Positions 1 to 7,128 of a stretch of DNA of 8,493 bases are shown here, piece by piece; the stretch's first letter is position 1, and each line of letters begins with the position of its first letter. Where the stretch lies: the NCBI GenBank assembly GCA_021772705.1, contig JAJFLN010000821.1, positions 1 to 8,493 on the forward strand, read 5' to 3'. The position numbers and the translations under genes were made by a program. The DNA comes from Candidatus Cloacimonadota bacterium. Its GTDB lineage: Bacteria; Muiribacteriota; UBA6191; JACPRK01. The notes under the pieces are model-generated. The model was given only the letters and a program-made list of their open reading frames with translations. It made no database searches and was not told where the DNA came from.

Positions 1-203
1 CCTTCACAACGAAAGTGCCTGGGCCACTCGCTGCCACATTCCATTCCAGTTTTTCTTCGGCGACCGTCACGGGAGTGCATCGGCATGACGAGCCAGCCGT
101 TGGCGACTCCGAGCCGTCGGATCCACGGTCGCCCAGGTTGCCGGAAACCGACCCAACGTGACCCCGTTCTCCCGTTCGGGCAAGATCGGGGGAAGTCTCT
201 GCG

Positions 204-1256
204 ATGATTCTGGCTTGTGATGTAGGCGGTACGAAGACGGACGTGGCACTGCTCGAGCGAGACGACGCAAGCTTGTGCATCGTACGGCGCCAAACTTATC
301 CGAGTCGAAACTACGGAGCCTTGCACGAGATCGTCAGCGATTTCCTCGGCGAGGACCGACCTAGGCTCGAGGCGGCTGGTTTTGGGGTCGCCGGCCCCGT
401 GCGCGACGGCCATGCGAAGACTACCAATTTGTCCTGGACTGTGGATGCCGAGCGTCTGGCTCGCCTTCTGGGGCTCGACCGAGTTTCCCTTCTCAACGAC
501 GTCGAGGCACAGGCTTGGGCAGTGCCGCACCTCGGGATGGGCGAGCAGTACTCTCTGCAAACGGGAGCCCCGGATGGGGGCAACGTGGCTGTCATCGCCG
601 CCGGTACCGGCCTCGGTTGCGCCGCCCTCGTCCGCGGGGCTGGCCCCGTGCGCTCCATGGCCAGTGAGGGTGGGCACTCCGACTTCTCCCCTGCGGACGA
701 TTTCGAGCTCGACCTCTGGCGCCGCCTGAGCCGGGAGTTCGGCCACGTCAGTGTGGAGCGAGTCGTCTCGGGCCCCGGACTCTTCAGTGTCTACGAGGCT
801 CTTCGCGATCGGGACCCCCATGGGGAGTCCGATTGGCTCGCCAGCGCGCTCCAGGAGGGTGGTGACCCGAGCGCCGTTGTCGCCTCGGCTGCCCTGGAAG
901 GGCGCAGTGGGCTCGCAGAACAGGCCGCCCTGAAGTTTCTTGTGGCCTACGGCGCCGAGGCTGGCAACTGGGCTTTGCGGACGCTGTCGACGGGAGGTCT
1001 CTGGCTCGGAGGCGGCGTGGCGCCTCGGCTGATCCTCGGCCCCGACGGCACCCCTGAACTGTGGCGGAAGCGCGCGACCGAGGCGTTCCTGACTCGCTTT
1101 CGCGACAAGGGTAGGCTGAGCACGCTGCTGGAAGCCATGCCGGTCCGGATGATCGTCGGTGGTAACGGTCCGCTGTTGGGCGCTGGTTACGCGGCACTAT
1201 CGGAGGCCGGCCGAGCGGTCGTGCCTGTAGAACGGGAAGAACTGAAAGGAAAGTAA
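204..1256 (+). CDS. glk: Glucokinase (Glk family, ATP:D-glucose 6-phosphotransferase)
   Basis: Cytoplasmic glucokinase that makes glucose-6-phosphate from glucose and ATP, feeding the zwf product encoded downstream. The 350-residue protein is slightly longer than E. coli Glk (about 320). Visible motifs are the N-terminal phosphate-binding DVGGT (6-10), a sugar-binding TTNLSW (73-78, N75), LLND with the likely catalytic base D99, GTGLG (134-138), the glucose-contacting EGGH (155-158), GHVSVERVVSGPG (180-192, E185), and GGGVAPR (269-275). This order and spacing match the Glk family (PF02685 type) rather than the ROK family, whose zinc-binding cysteine cluster is absent. The position after DVGGT is Lys where E. 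coli has Asn. The ATG at 204 is supported by a purine-rich GGGGGAAG at 188-195 and by DVGGT lying very near the N-terminus. The stop codon directly abuts the next start. Assignment is firm; exact sugar specificity is inferred. Confidence 0.95.
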   Translation: MILACDVGGTKTDVALLERDDASLCIVRRQTYPSRNYGALHEIVSDFLGEDRPRLEAAGFGVAGPVRDGHAKTTNLSWTVDAERLARLLGLDRVSLLNDVEAQAWAVPHLGMGEQYSLQTGAPDGGNVAVIAAGTGLGCAALVRGAGPVRSMASEGGHSDFSPADDFELDLWRRLSREFGHVSVERVVSGPGLFSVYEALRDRDPHGESDWLASALQEGGDPSAVVASAALEGRSGLAEQAALKFLVAYGAEAGNWALRTLSTGGLWLGGGVAPRLILGPDGTPELWRKRATEAFLTRFRDKGRLSTLLEAMPVRMIVGGNGPLLGAGYAALSEAGRAVVPVEREELKGK

Positions 1257-2267
1257 ATGCAAATTGGAATGATCGGGCTGGGACGTATGGGAGCTAACAT
1301 GGTCCGGAGGTTGTTGCGCCGGGAGCACGAGACGGTTGTCTACGATCGCTCGTCCGCGGCGGTCGAGGATCTGGTTCGTGAGGGCGCCCAGGGTGCCTCG
1401 TCGGCATCGGATCTGGTTGGAAAGCTCGCAGCCCCACGGGTGGTCTGGCTGATGGTGCCGGCCGGGGTGGTCGATTCGGCCATCGCTGAGCTGGCGGAAT
1501 CGCTGGAAGCAGGGGACACAATCGTGGACGGAGGTAACTCCTATTATGTCGACGACTTGCGGCGAGTTCGGGAGCTCTCCGAGCAGGGGCTTCATTACGT
1601 CGACGTCGGGACGAGTGGCGGGGTCTTCGGCCTGGAGCGCGGCTATTGCCAGATGATCGGTGGGGAGGCGGATATTGTGCGACGCCTCGAACCGATCTTT
1701 GCCGCGCTGGCACCGTCTCGGGAGTCGGCGCCTCCGACACCGGGACGGGAGGGGCGCGGCGGGACGGCGGAGCAAGGCTATCTGCACTGCGGCCCAGCCG
1801 GCGCAGGTCACTTCGTGAAGATGGTCCATAACGGCATCGAGTACGGCCTGATGGCAGCGTACGCAGAGGGTTTCAACATTCTGCAGCAGGCGAACATTGG
1901 ACGGCAGCAGCAGGAGCACGACGCCGAGACGACACCGCTGCGGAACCCGGAGCACTATCGCTATGACTTTGATGTCGGCGAGATCGCGGAGGTGTGGCGG
2001 CGAGGCAGTGTCGTGAGCTCCTGGCTCCTCGATCTGACCGCCGAGGCGCTGCTGCGATCGCCCGATCTGGCCAACTTCGCCGGTCGCGTCTCCGACTCTG
2101 GGGAGGGCCGGTGGACGGCGAAAGCTGCGATTGATGAGGGTGTGCCGGCCCACGTACTCACGGCGGCCCTGCAAGAGCGCTTTTCCTCCCGGGGCAACGC
2201 TGATTTCGCCGGCAAGATCCTCTCGGCCATGCGCGCCGGATTCGGTGGCCATGGGGAGAAGAAATGA
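1257..2267 (+). CDS. gnd: 6-phosphogluconate dehydrogenase, decarboxylating (short GndA/YqeC-type)
   Basis: Converts 6-phosphogluconate to ribulose-5-phosphate, CO2 and reduced nicotinamide cofactor in the oxidative pentose phosphate branch. The protein has 336 residues, against about 470 for the classical enzyme, so it belongs to the short-form family related to Bacillus YqeC. The Rossmann fold opens with GLGRMG (7-12). The second strand ends VVYDRS (27-32); Asp30 sits where NADP enzymes usually have Asn followed by Arg/Thr, which hints at NAD use. Substrate-site motifs are GTSGG (118-122) and HFVKMVHNGIEYG (185-197), with the probable catalytic residues K188, N192 and E195. The C-terminus FSSRGNADFAGKILSAMR (309-326) is typical of the short family. 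A Pro/Gly-rich linker at 158-173 precedes GYLHCG. The start abuts the glk stop, with AAAGGAAAG upstream as ribosome site, and the stop overlaps zwf as ATGA, so coupling with both is likely. Confidence 0.93.
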   Translation: MQIGMIGLGRMGANMVRRLLRREHETVVYDRSSAAVEDLVREGAQGASSASDLVGKLAAPRVVWLMVPAGVVDSAIAELAESLEAGDTIVDGGNSYYVDDLRRVRELSEQGLHYVDVGTSGGVFGLERGYCQMIGGEADIVRRLEPIFAALAPSRESAPPTPGREGRGGTAEQGYLHCGPAGAGHFVKMVHNGIEYGLMAAYAEGFNILQQANIGRQQQEHDAETTPLRNPEHYRYDFDVGEIAEVWRRGSVVSSWLLDLTAEALLRSPDLANFAGRVSDSGEGRWTAKAAIDEGVPAHVLTAALQERFSSRGNADFAGKILSAMRAGFGGHGEKK

Positions 2268-3631
2268 GAGACGGCGACTCCGAGGCGCTGGTCTTCTACG
2301 GTTCGACAGGCGATCTCGCGTTCAAGAAGATCTTCCCGGCGCTGCAGAGAATGGTGAAATCGGGCGTCCTCAATGTGCCGGTCATCGGTGTGTCCCGCGC
2401 CGGATCGCTCGAGGATCTCCGAAAGCGGGCCCAGGCCAGTGTGGAGCAGCATGGGGGCGGAGCAGACGCCGAGGCGTTCCCCAAACTGATGCAGCTCCTG
2501 CGCTGCGTGGTCGGTGACTACTCGTCGCCGACCACCTTCGACGCCCTGGATCGCGAGCTGGGTGATGCAGCCAGACCCCTGCACTATCTGGCCATTCCCC
2601 AGGCACTCTTCGAGGTGGTGATCGGTCAGCTCGGCCGGACGAGCTGCGGAACAACGACACGGCTTGTCCTCGAGAAGCCTTTCGGTACGGATCTGGCCTC
2701 GGCGAAACGTCTCAACGGGATTCTGCACGGCTGTTTCAAGGAGAGTGCCATCTTCCGCATCGATCACTATCTCGCCAAGGAAGCCGTGCAAAACCTGGTC
2801 TTCTTTCGTTTCGCGAACACCTTTCTCGAACCCATCTGGAACCGTAACTACGTCGAGAACGTCCAGATCACCATGGCCGAGCCGATCGGGGTCGAAGGCC
2901 GTGGCGCTTTCTACGATCAGACCGGGACCATTCGCGACGTTGTTCAGAATCACCTGCTCCAGGTGCTCTCCAATATCGCCATGGAGCCGCCGCCAGGAGG
3001 GCGGAGCCCAGAGACTCAGCGGGACGAGAAGGTCAAGGTGCTCAAGGCGATATCCCCGCTCGATCCGGGACGAACCGTGCGAGGCCGTTTCCGAGGCTAT
3101 CTCGACGAGCCGGGCGTCGCGTCCGATTCTCGCACCGAGACGTTCGTGGCGCTCGAACTCGCCATCAACTCCTGGCGCTGGGAGGGCGTGCCCTTCTACG
3201 TCCGTGCCGGGAAAAGGCTCCCCCGAGCGCTCACTGAGGTCGTGGTCCAGCTTCGCCGACCGCCGTCGCTCTCCGGAGTGCCTCTGGTCCCCAATCACGT
3301 TCGATTTCAGCTCGGGCCGGAGTTCGAGATCGGGCTCGGGGCCACGGTTCGCGAGCCAAAGAGGGAGGAGGGGCACGCCCTTGAACTGCTGGCAAGCCAC
3401 AACCACGACGGTGCCGGGACCGATGCTTACGCGGAGCTGGTGGGCGACGCCCTCCGCGGCGAGACCTTTCGGTTCGCACGCCAGGACTACGTCGAGGAGG
3501 CGTGGCGCATCGTCGAGCCGTTGCTCCGCCCTGAGAGCGCTCCATTCGATTACGAGCCCGGTTCCTGGGGTCCCAATGAGGCCGAGACGCTCGTACCGGG
3601 CGGCTGGGCGAATCCCGAGAGAGGCGAGTGA
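2264..3631 (+). CDS. zwf: Glucose-6-phosphate 1-dehydrogenase
   Basis: Oxidises glucose-6-phosphate to 6-phosphoglucono-delta-lactone, the entry step of the oxidative pentose phosphate pathway (Entner-Doudoroff genes edd/eda are not in the window). The 455-residue protein is shorter than the usual 480-510. The N-terminal cofactor loop reads GSTGDLAFKK (13-22). EKPFG (137-141), the substrate signature RIDHYLAKE (165-173, with D167, H168 and K172), the general base H230 in VVQNH, and K317 in RAGKRL (314-319) are all present. The C-terminus has the family-typical GSWGP (433-437) and GGW (446-448). Two departures from textbook sequences are Ala171 for Gly in the signature, and Phe-Lys at 20-21 where NADP-dependent enzymes usually have Lys/Thr-Arg. 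The ATG overlaps the gnd stop (ATGA), and GGGGAG at 2253-2258 is a well-placed ribosome site. All catalytic residues are intact, so the enzyme should be active; cofactor preference is uncertain. Confidence 0.95.
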   Translation: MRDGDSEALVFYGSTGDLAFKKIFPALQRMVKSGVLNVPVIGVSRAGSLEDLRKRAQASVEQHGGGADAEAFPKLMQLLRCVVGDYSSPTTFDALDRELGDAARPLHYLAIPQALFEVVIGQLGRTSCGTTTRLVLEKPFGTDLASAKRLNGILHGCFKESAIFRIDHYLAKEAVQNLVFFRFANTFLEPIWNRNYVENVQITMAEPIGVEGRGAFYDQTGTIRDVVQNHLLQVLSNIAMEPPPGGRSPETQRDEKVKVLKAISPLDPGRTVRGRFRGYLDEPGVASDSRTETFVALELAINSWRWEGVPFYVRAGKRLPRALTEVVVQLRRPPSLSGVPLVPNHVRFQLGPEFEIGLGATVREPKREEGHALELLASHNHDGAGTDAYAELVGDALRGETFRFARQDYVEEAWRIVEPLLRPESAPFDYEPGSWGPNEAETLVPGGWANPERGE

Positions 3632-3634
3632 ATC

Positions 3635-4228
3635 ATGCCGACATCTTCTCAGTCGATATGGCTCCTGCGCCACGGCGAAACTTCCTGGTCGTCTCTCGGG
3701 CGTCACACGGGGCGGACCGACGTGGCTCTGACGCCCCGAGGGGTGCGGCAGGCAGAGGCCCTGGGACGCCATGTCGAAGGGCGGCCGTTCACACTGGTCC
3801 TCACGAGTCCCCTCCTTCGAGCAAGCGAGACCTCGCGGCTGGCCGGCTATGGAGGTATCGCCGAGACGGAACCGGATCTGCAGGAATGGGACTACGGCTC
3901 CTTCGAGGGGCGGACCACGGCGGACATCCGGCTGGAGATTCCGTTGTGGACCGTGTGGGAGCACGGCTCGCCTGGCGGAGAGACTGCGGGTGAGGTCGCG
4001 GAGAGGGCCGACAGGGTGATCGCGCGAGCTCTCGCGGCCGACGGCGACGTGGCGCTCTTTGCGCACGGACATCTGTTGAGAGTGCTGGCCGCGAGATGGC
4101 TGGGACTCCCGCCGAACGCCGGCGGGTCGCTGGCTCTCGATACGGCCTCGGCGAGCGTCCTTGGGCTGGAGCGCGAACGGCACGTCATTCGCCACTGGAA
4201 CGAAATCTGTCATCTGGCGGACGAGTGA
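3635..4228 (+). CDS. Histidine phosphatase superfamily protein, possibly a sedoheptulose-bisphosphatase-like sugar phosphatase
   Basis: A 197-residue member of the phosphoglycerate-mutase-like histidine phosphatase superfamily. The catalytic set is complete: LRHGET (11-16) with the phosphorylated H13 and R12, TSPLLRA (57-63) with R62, E84 in DLQEWDYG (81-88), and H144 in LFAHGH (141-146). No signal peptide or membrane segment is visible, so it should be cytoplasmic. Several details (TGRTDVALTPRG at 25-36, the EWDYG..EG block, WTVWEHGSPGGET at 105-117, FAHGHLLRVLAARWLGL at 142-158) recall yeast Shb17, a sedoheptulose-1,7-bisphosphatase. That comparison is from memory. The gene lies three bases after zwf and overlaps pgl by one base, so it is co-expressed with the pentose phosphate enzymes. 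A role on a sugar phosphate or bisphosphate is inferred from this context. Alternatives are a broad-specificity acid phosphatase or a metabolite-repair phosphatase. Superfamily membership is firm; the substrate is open. Confidence 0.88.
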   Translation: MPTSSQSIWLLRHGETSWSSLGRHTGRTDVALTPRGVRQAEALGRHVEGRPFTLVLTSPLLRASETSRLAGYGGIAETEPDLQEWDYGSFEGRTTADIRLEIPLWTVWEHGSPGGETAGEVAERADRVIARALAADGDVALFAHGHLLRVLAARWLGLPPNAGGSLALDTASASVLGLERERHVIRHWNEICHLADE

Positions 4229-4929
4229 TGAAGATCGAGTGCCTGCCCGATGCCGAAGCTGTGGCGCGCCGGGCGGCCAGCATCATCGCCAGAACGGCCC
4301 GGGAGGCTGTCGAAGCCCGGGGTCGGTTTTTTCTCGCCACGAGCGGCGGGACGACTCCCTGGCGAATGTTGCGCCTGCTCGCGGATGAGGATGTCCCCTG
4401 GGCGGACGTCCATCTCTTCCAGGTTGACGAGCGGACCGCACCGGAGGGACATGGGGACCGGAACCTGACTCACCTCCGGGAGTCCTTTCTGCCCCACCTG
4501 CCGGTGCAGCTTGGGGGCCTACATCCCATGCCGGTGGATGAGGGGGCGGATCTGGCGATCGCCGCGTCAGCCTATGCCACGATCCTCCGTGCCGAAGTCG
4601 GCGAGCCACCCGTTCTTGACCTCGTCCACCTTGGTCTCGGCGAGGACGGTCATACGGCCTCCCTCGTCCCGGACGACCCGGTCCTCGACGTCGACAGTTG
4701 CGAAGTGGCGGCGACGGAACCCTATCGAGGCAATCGCCGGTTGACGCTCACGTTTCCCGCCATCAATCGCGCCCGCAGCATCCTCTGGGTCGTGACGGGC
4801 TCCGGCAAGGGTCCGGCTCTCCTCCGGCTTCAGCGGGGCGACAGGGGCATTCCGGCGGGTCGCGTTCGACGTGATCGTGCCTTGATTCTCACGGACTCGA
4901 CGGCCAGCCAGGCGTCGCCTACTTCATGA
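4228..4929 (+). CDS. pgl: 6-phosphogluconolactonase
   Basis: Hydrolyses 6-phosphogluconolactone, the Zwf product, to 6-phosphogluconate, the Gnd substrate. The 233-residue protein matches the DevB/SOL family length. It shows the phosphate-binding SGGTTP (39-44), VDERT (66-70), and the signature GLGEDGHTASL (136-146) with H142, a candidate for the active-site histidine. RLTLTFPAIN (171-180) and GSGK (191-194) form the C-terminal part of the active site. The C-terminus IPAGRVRRDRALILTD (208-223) is typical. The reading frame is open for 44 more codons upstream, but these lie within the phosphatase gene and look unlike the family. The ATG at 4228 shares its first base with the preceding TGA stop (TGATG), a classical termination-reinitiation junction, and gives an N-terminus that begins normally. 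The ribosome site is weak (GGCGGA about 10 bases upstream), consistent with coupling. The stop overlaps the tkt start. Confidence 0.94.
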   Translation: MKIECLPDAEAVARRAASIIARTAREAVEARGRFFLATSGGTTPWRMLRLLADEDVPWADVHLFQVDERTAPEGHGDRNLTHLRESFLPHLPVQLGGLHPMPVDEGADLAIAASAYATILRAEVGEPPVLDLVHLGLGEDGHTASLVPDDPVLDVDSCEVAATEPYRGNRRLTLTFPAINRARSILWVVTGSGKGPALLRLQRGDRGIPAGRVRRDRALILTDSTASQASPTS

Positions 4930-6992
4930 AAGAGCTCGCCATGTCGCCAACGAAGAATCTCGACCAGCTTTCCATCACCACCATTCGCACGCTCTGCATC
5001 GACGCGGTCCAACAGGCTCGATCCGGTCACCCGGGGACGCCGATGGCAATGGCCCCCGTGGCCTACACGCTGTGGCAGCGTTTCCTGCGCTTCGATCCGC
5101 AGGACCCGATCTGGGCCAACCGGGATCGCTTCGTGCTCTCCATGGGGCACGCCTCCACGCTGCTTTACAGTCTGTTGCACCTCACGGGTGTGCGGGCCGT
5201 CGACGCCGATTACGAGCTGCTCGACAAAGAGGCTGTGTCGCTCTCGGACCTGCAGCGATTCAGGCAGATTGACAGTCGCTGTCCCGGACACCCTGAGTAC
5301 CACTTCACCTCCGGCGTGGAGACAACCTCTGGCCCTCTTGGCCAAGGTGTGGCCAACAGCGTGGGCATGGCCATCGCCTCGAAATGGCTGGCGGCGACCT
5401 TCAACCGTCCGGACTTCGACCTCATCGACTATGACGTCTACGCCCTCGCAGGCGACGGTTGCATGATGGAGGGCGTCTCCGGTGAGGCCGCTTCTCTGGC
5501 GGGTCACTTGGGATTGGATAATCTCTGTTGGTTCTACGACAACAACCGGATCACGATCGAGGGCAGCACGGCGCTGACTTTCACTGAGGACGTCGCCACT
5601 CGCTTCATCGCCTACGGCTGGAACGTCACCCGCGTCGGTGACGCCAACGATGTAGAGATGCTCTCCCGGGCGCTGACGACATTCAAGCGCACGACTCACC
5701 GGCCGACCCTCATCATCGTGGACAGTCATATCGGTTTCGGTTCGCCCAACAAGCAGGATTCGCATGTCGCTCATGGGGAACCGCTGGGAGAAGAGGAGGT
5801 TCGACTCACCAAGCGGGCCTACGGATGGTCCGAGGATTCTCGGTTTCTCGTGCCCGACGAGGTTCGCTCTCACCTGGCGAATACGTTCGGAGCTCGGGGC
5901 GCCGGCCTGCGAGCCGGCTGGACGGACGTGTTCGCGCGCTACGCCGAGAGCTACCCGGAGCTCGCCGAGCAGTTCAATCTCGTGCAGCGCCGCCAGCTTC
6001 CGGAAAACTGGGATCGCGAGCTGCCCAGCTTTCCTGCCGACCCCGGCGGAGTTTCCGGGCGCGACGCGTCGGGAAAAGTCCTCAATGCGATCGCTCGGAA
6101 CATCCCCTGGTTCCTTGGCGGAGCCGCCGACCTCGCTCCCTCGACGAAGACCTGTCTGACCTTCGACGGGGCCGGCGATCTCTCGGCCCGGGAGCCCGGC
6201 GGACGCAACGTTCATTTCGGTGTCCGCGAGCACGCGATGGGTTCTATTCTCAATGGTCTGGCCCTCTCGAAGCTGCGCGCCTTCGGCTCCCAGTTCCTCA
6301 TCTTCAGCGACTACTCGCGCCCGACTCTGCGTCTTTCGGCGCTGATGGAGCTGCCGGTCATTTACATCTACACGCATGACTCCATTGGCGTCGGCGAGGA
6401 CGGTCCGACCCACCAGCCCGTCGAGCAGATCGCTTCTCTGCGTGCGATTCCAGGGCTTCGGGTCTATCGTCCCGCGGACGCGAACGAGGTGGCGGAGGTC
6501 TGGCGGTGCATCATGCCCCTGCGCCATCAGCCCGTCGCGCTGATTCTATCCAGACAGGCCACGCCGACCTTCGACCGGACCCGCTACGCCTCCGCAGCCG
6601 GCGTCGCCCGCGGAGCCTACATCCTGGCGGCGGAATCGGCCGGGCCGGTTCAGGTGATTCTCCTGGGTACTGGTACGGAGGTCGCGCTCTGCCTGGCGGC
6701 GCGGGAGCGACTCGAATCAGAGGGAGTTCGCTCGCGCGTGGTGAGCATGCCTTGCTGGGAAGTGTTCGAGGAGCAGGATCAAGCGTATCGCGACGCCGTC
6801 TTGCCACCCGGAGCGACCGCCCGGGTTGCCGTCGAGCAGGCGTCGACCTTCGGGTGGGAGCGCTACACCGGATTGGCGGGCCGCACCATCGGGATGCGAA
6901 CCTTCGGGGCCTCCGCCCCGCTCAAAGAGCTGCTCACCAGGTTCGGCTTCACCGTCGACGCAGTGGTGGCCGCAGCGAAGGAGATTTTATGA
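4926..6992 (+). CDS. tkt: Transketolase
   Basis: Thiamine-diphosphate enzyme transferring two-carbon ketol units between xylulose-5-phosphate and ribose-5-phosphate or erythrose-4-phosphate. At 688 residues it is full length. The N-terminal pyrophosphate domain has SGHPG (33-37), MGHA (73-76), GPLGQG (136-141) and the ThDP/metal motif GDGCMMEG (176-183) ending in DNN (205-207), followed by SHVAHG (279-284). The pyrimidine domain has FGVREHAMG (431-439) with the cofactor-activating E435, then THDSIGVGEDGPTHQP (483-498). The C-terminal domain holds VEQASTFGW (636-644). The start at 4926 makes an ATGA overlap with pgl. An internal ATG at 4941 would give MSPTKNLDQLS, closer to usual transketolase N-termini, with AAAGAG just upstream, so the true start may be 15 bases later. 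The stop TGA itself overlaps a small ATG ORF. Function is secure. Confidence 0.95.
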   Translation: MKELAMSPTKNLDQLSITTIRTLCIDAVQQARSGHPGTPMAMAPVAYTLWQRFLRFDPQDPIWANRDRFVLSMGHASTLLYSLLHLTGVRAVDADYELLDKEAVSLSDLQRFRQIDSRCPGHPEYHFTSGVETTSGPLGQGVANSVGMAIASKWLAATFNRPDFDLIDYDVYALAGDGCMMEGVSGEAASLAGHLGLDNLCWFYDNNRITIEGSTALTFTEDVATRFIAYGWNVTRVGDANDVEMLSRALTTFKRTTHRPTLIIVDSHIGFGSPNKQDSHVAHGEPLGEEEVRLTKRAYGWSEDSRFLVPDEVRSHLANTFGARGAGLRAGWTDVFARYAESYPELAEQFNLVQRRQLPENWDRELPSFPADPGGVSGRDASGKVLNAIARNIPWFLGGAADLAPSTKTCLTFDGAGDLSAREPGGRNVHFGVREHAMGSILNGLALSKLRAFGSQFLIFSDYSRPTLRLSALMELPVIYIYTHDSIGVGEDGPTHQPVEQIASLRAIPGLRVYRPADANEVAEVWRCIMPLRHQPVALILSRQATPTFDRTRYASAAGVARGAYILAAESAGPVQVILLGTGTEVALCLAARERLESEGVRSRVVSMPCWEVFEEQDQAYRDAVLPPGATARVAVEQASTFGWERYTGLAGRTIGMRTFGASAPLKELLTRFGFTVDAVVAAAKEIL

Positions 6993-7045
6993 ACGCGAAC
7001 GTTCCGCTGGACGCGATACTGCAAACATCTGTGCATGGTCGATAG
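6989..7045 (+). CDS. Possible 18-residue peptide ORF coupled to the tkt stop
   Basis: An ATG at 6989 overlaps the transketolase stop in the same ATGA arrangement as the real gene junctions gnd/zwf and pgl/tkt. It opens an 18-codon frame (MNANVPLDAILQTSVHGR) that ends at TAG 7043-7045. I recognise no family. After the TAG, the same frame stays open to the tal start and through tal, so the TAG is the only in-frame stop between this ATG and tal, but the tal start is independently well supported. Explanations in rising order of likelihood are a coupling or leader peptide, the remains of a decayed gene, and chance. Codon usage over so few codons is uninformative. Listed because the overlap is exact and the gap has no other explanation. 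Confidence 0.2.
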   Translation: MNANVPLDAILQTSVHGR

Positions 7046-7128
7046 CGTCGGCCTGAGCCTGGACGTCTCGCGCATGCGTTTCGACGATACTTTTCTGGCA
7101 AGGAGCGCCACGTCCGGAGGCTGAACAA

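Noticed and set aside
2..88. Frame 2 open from the window edge to TGA 86-88, translating to a reasonably protein-like 28-residue tail
   Set aside because: It could be the C-terminus of an upstream gene, but it is too short and unrecognised to support.
108..121. Small hairpin TCCGA-GCCG-TCGGA ahead of glk
   Set aside because: A 5-bp stem is expected by chance in GC-rich DNA, there is no T run, and no linked promoter could be identified.
1..207. Frame 1 open from the window edge to a TGA at 205-207 that overlaps the glk ATG as ATGA
   Set aside because: The overlap resembles other junctions in the cluster, but the translation is Arg/Pro/Ser-rich with near-random third-base composition and no recognisable end of a protein. 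It cannot be called without upstream sequence.
1197..2252. 351-codon open frame on the minus strand, almost exactly antisense to gnd
   Set aside because: Arg/His/Pro-rich mirror translation with no motif; gnd on the + strand is unambiguous.
1961..4213. 750-codon open frame on the minus strand, antisense to gnd, zwf and the phosphatase
   Set aside because: The sense genes have clear, complete enzyme motifs. The antisense translation has no recognisable domain, and long stop-free antisense frames are expected in high-GC coding DNA.
4096..4227. Upstream in-frame extension of pgl (44 codons, inside the phosphatase gene)
   Set aside because: The extra residues are unlike lactonases and overlap a conserved coding region; the TGATG junction start at 4228 gives the normal family N-terminus.
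4830..6527. 565-codon open frame on the minus strand, antisense to pgl and tkt
   Set aside because: It is a shadow of the transketolase gene with no family resemblance and no associated start signals.
7035..7124. 29-codon ATG ORF in the tkt-tal gap
   Set aside because: No ribosome site, no recognisable sequence, and it overlaps another small ORF; nothing distinguishes it from chance.
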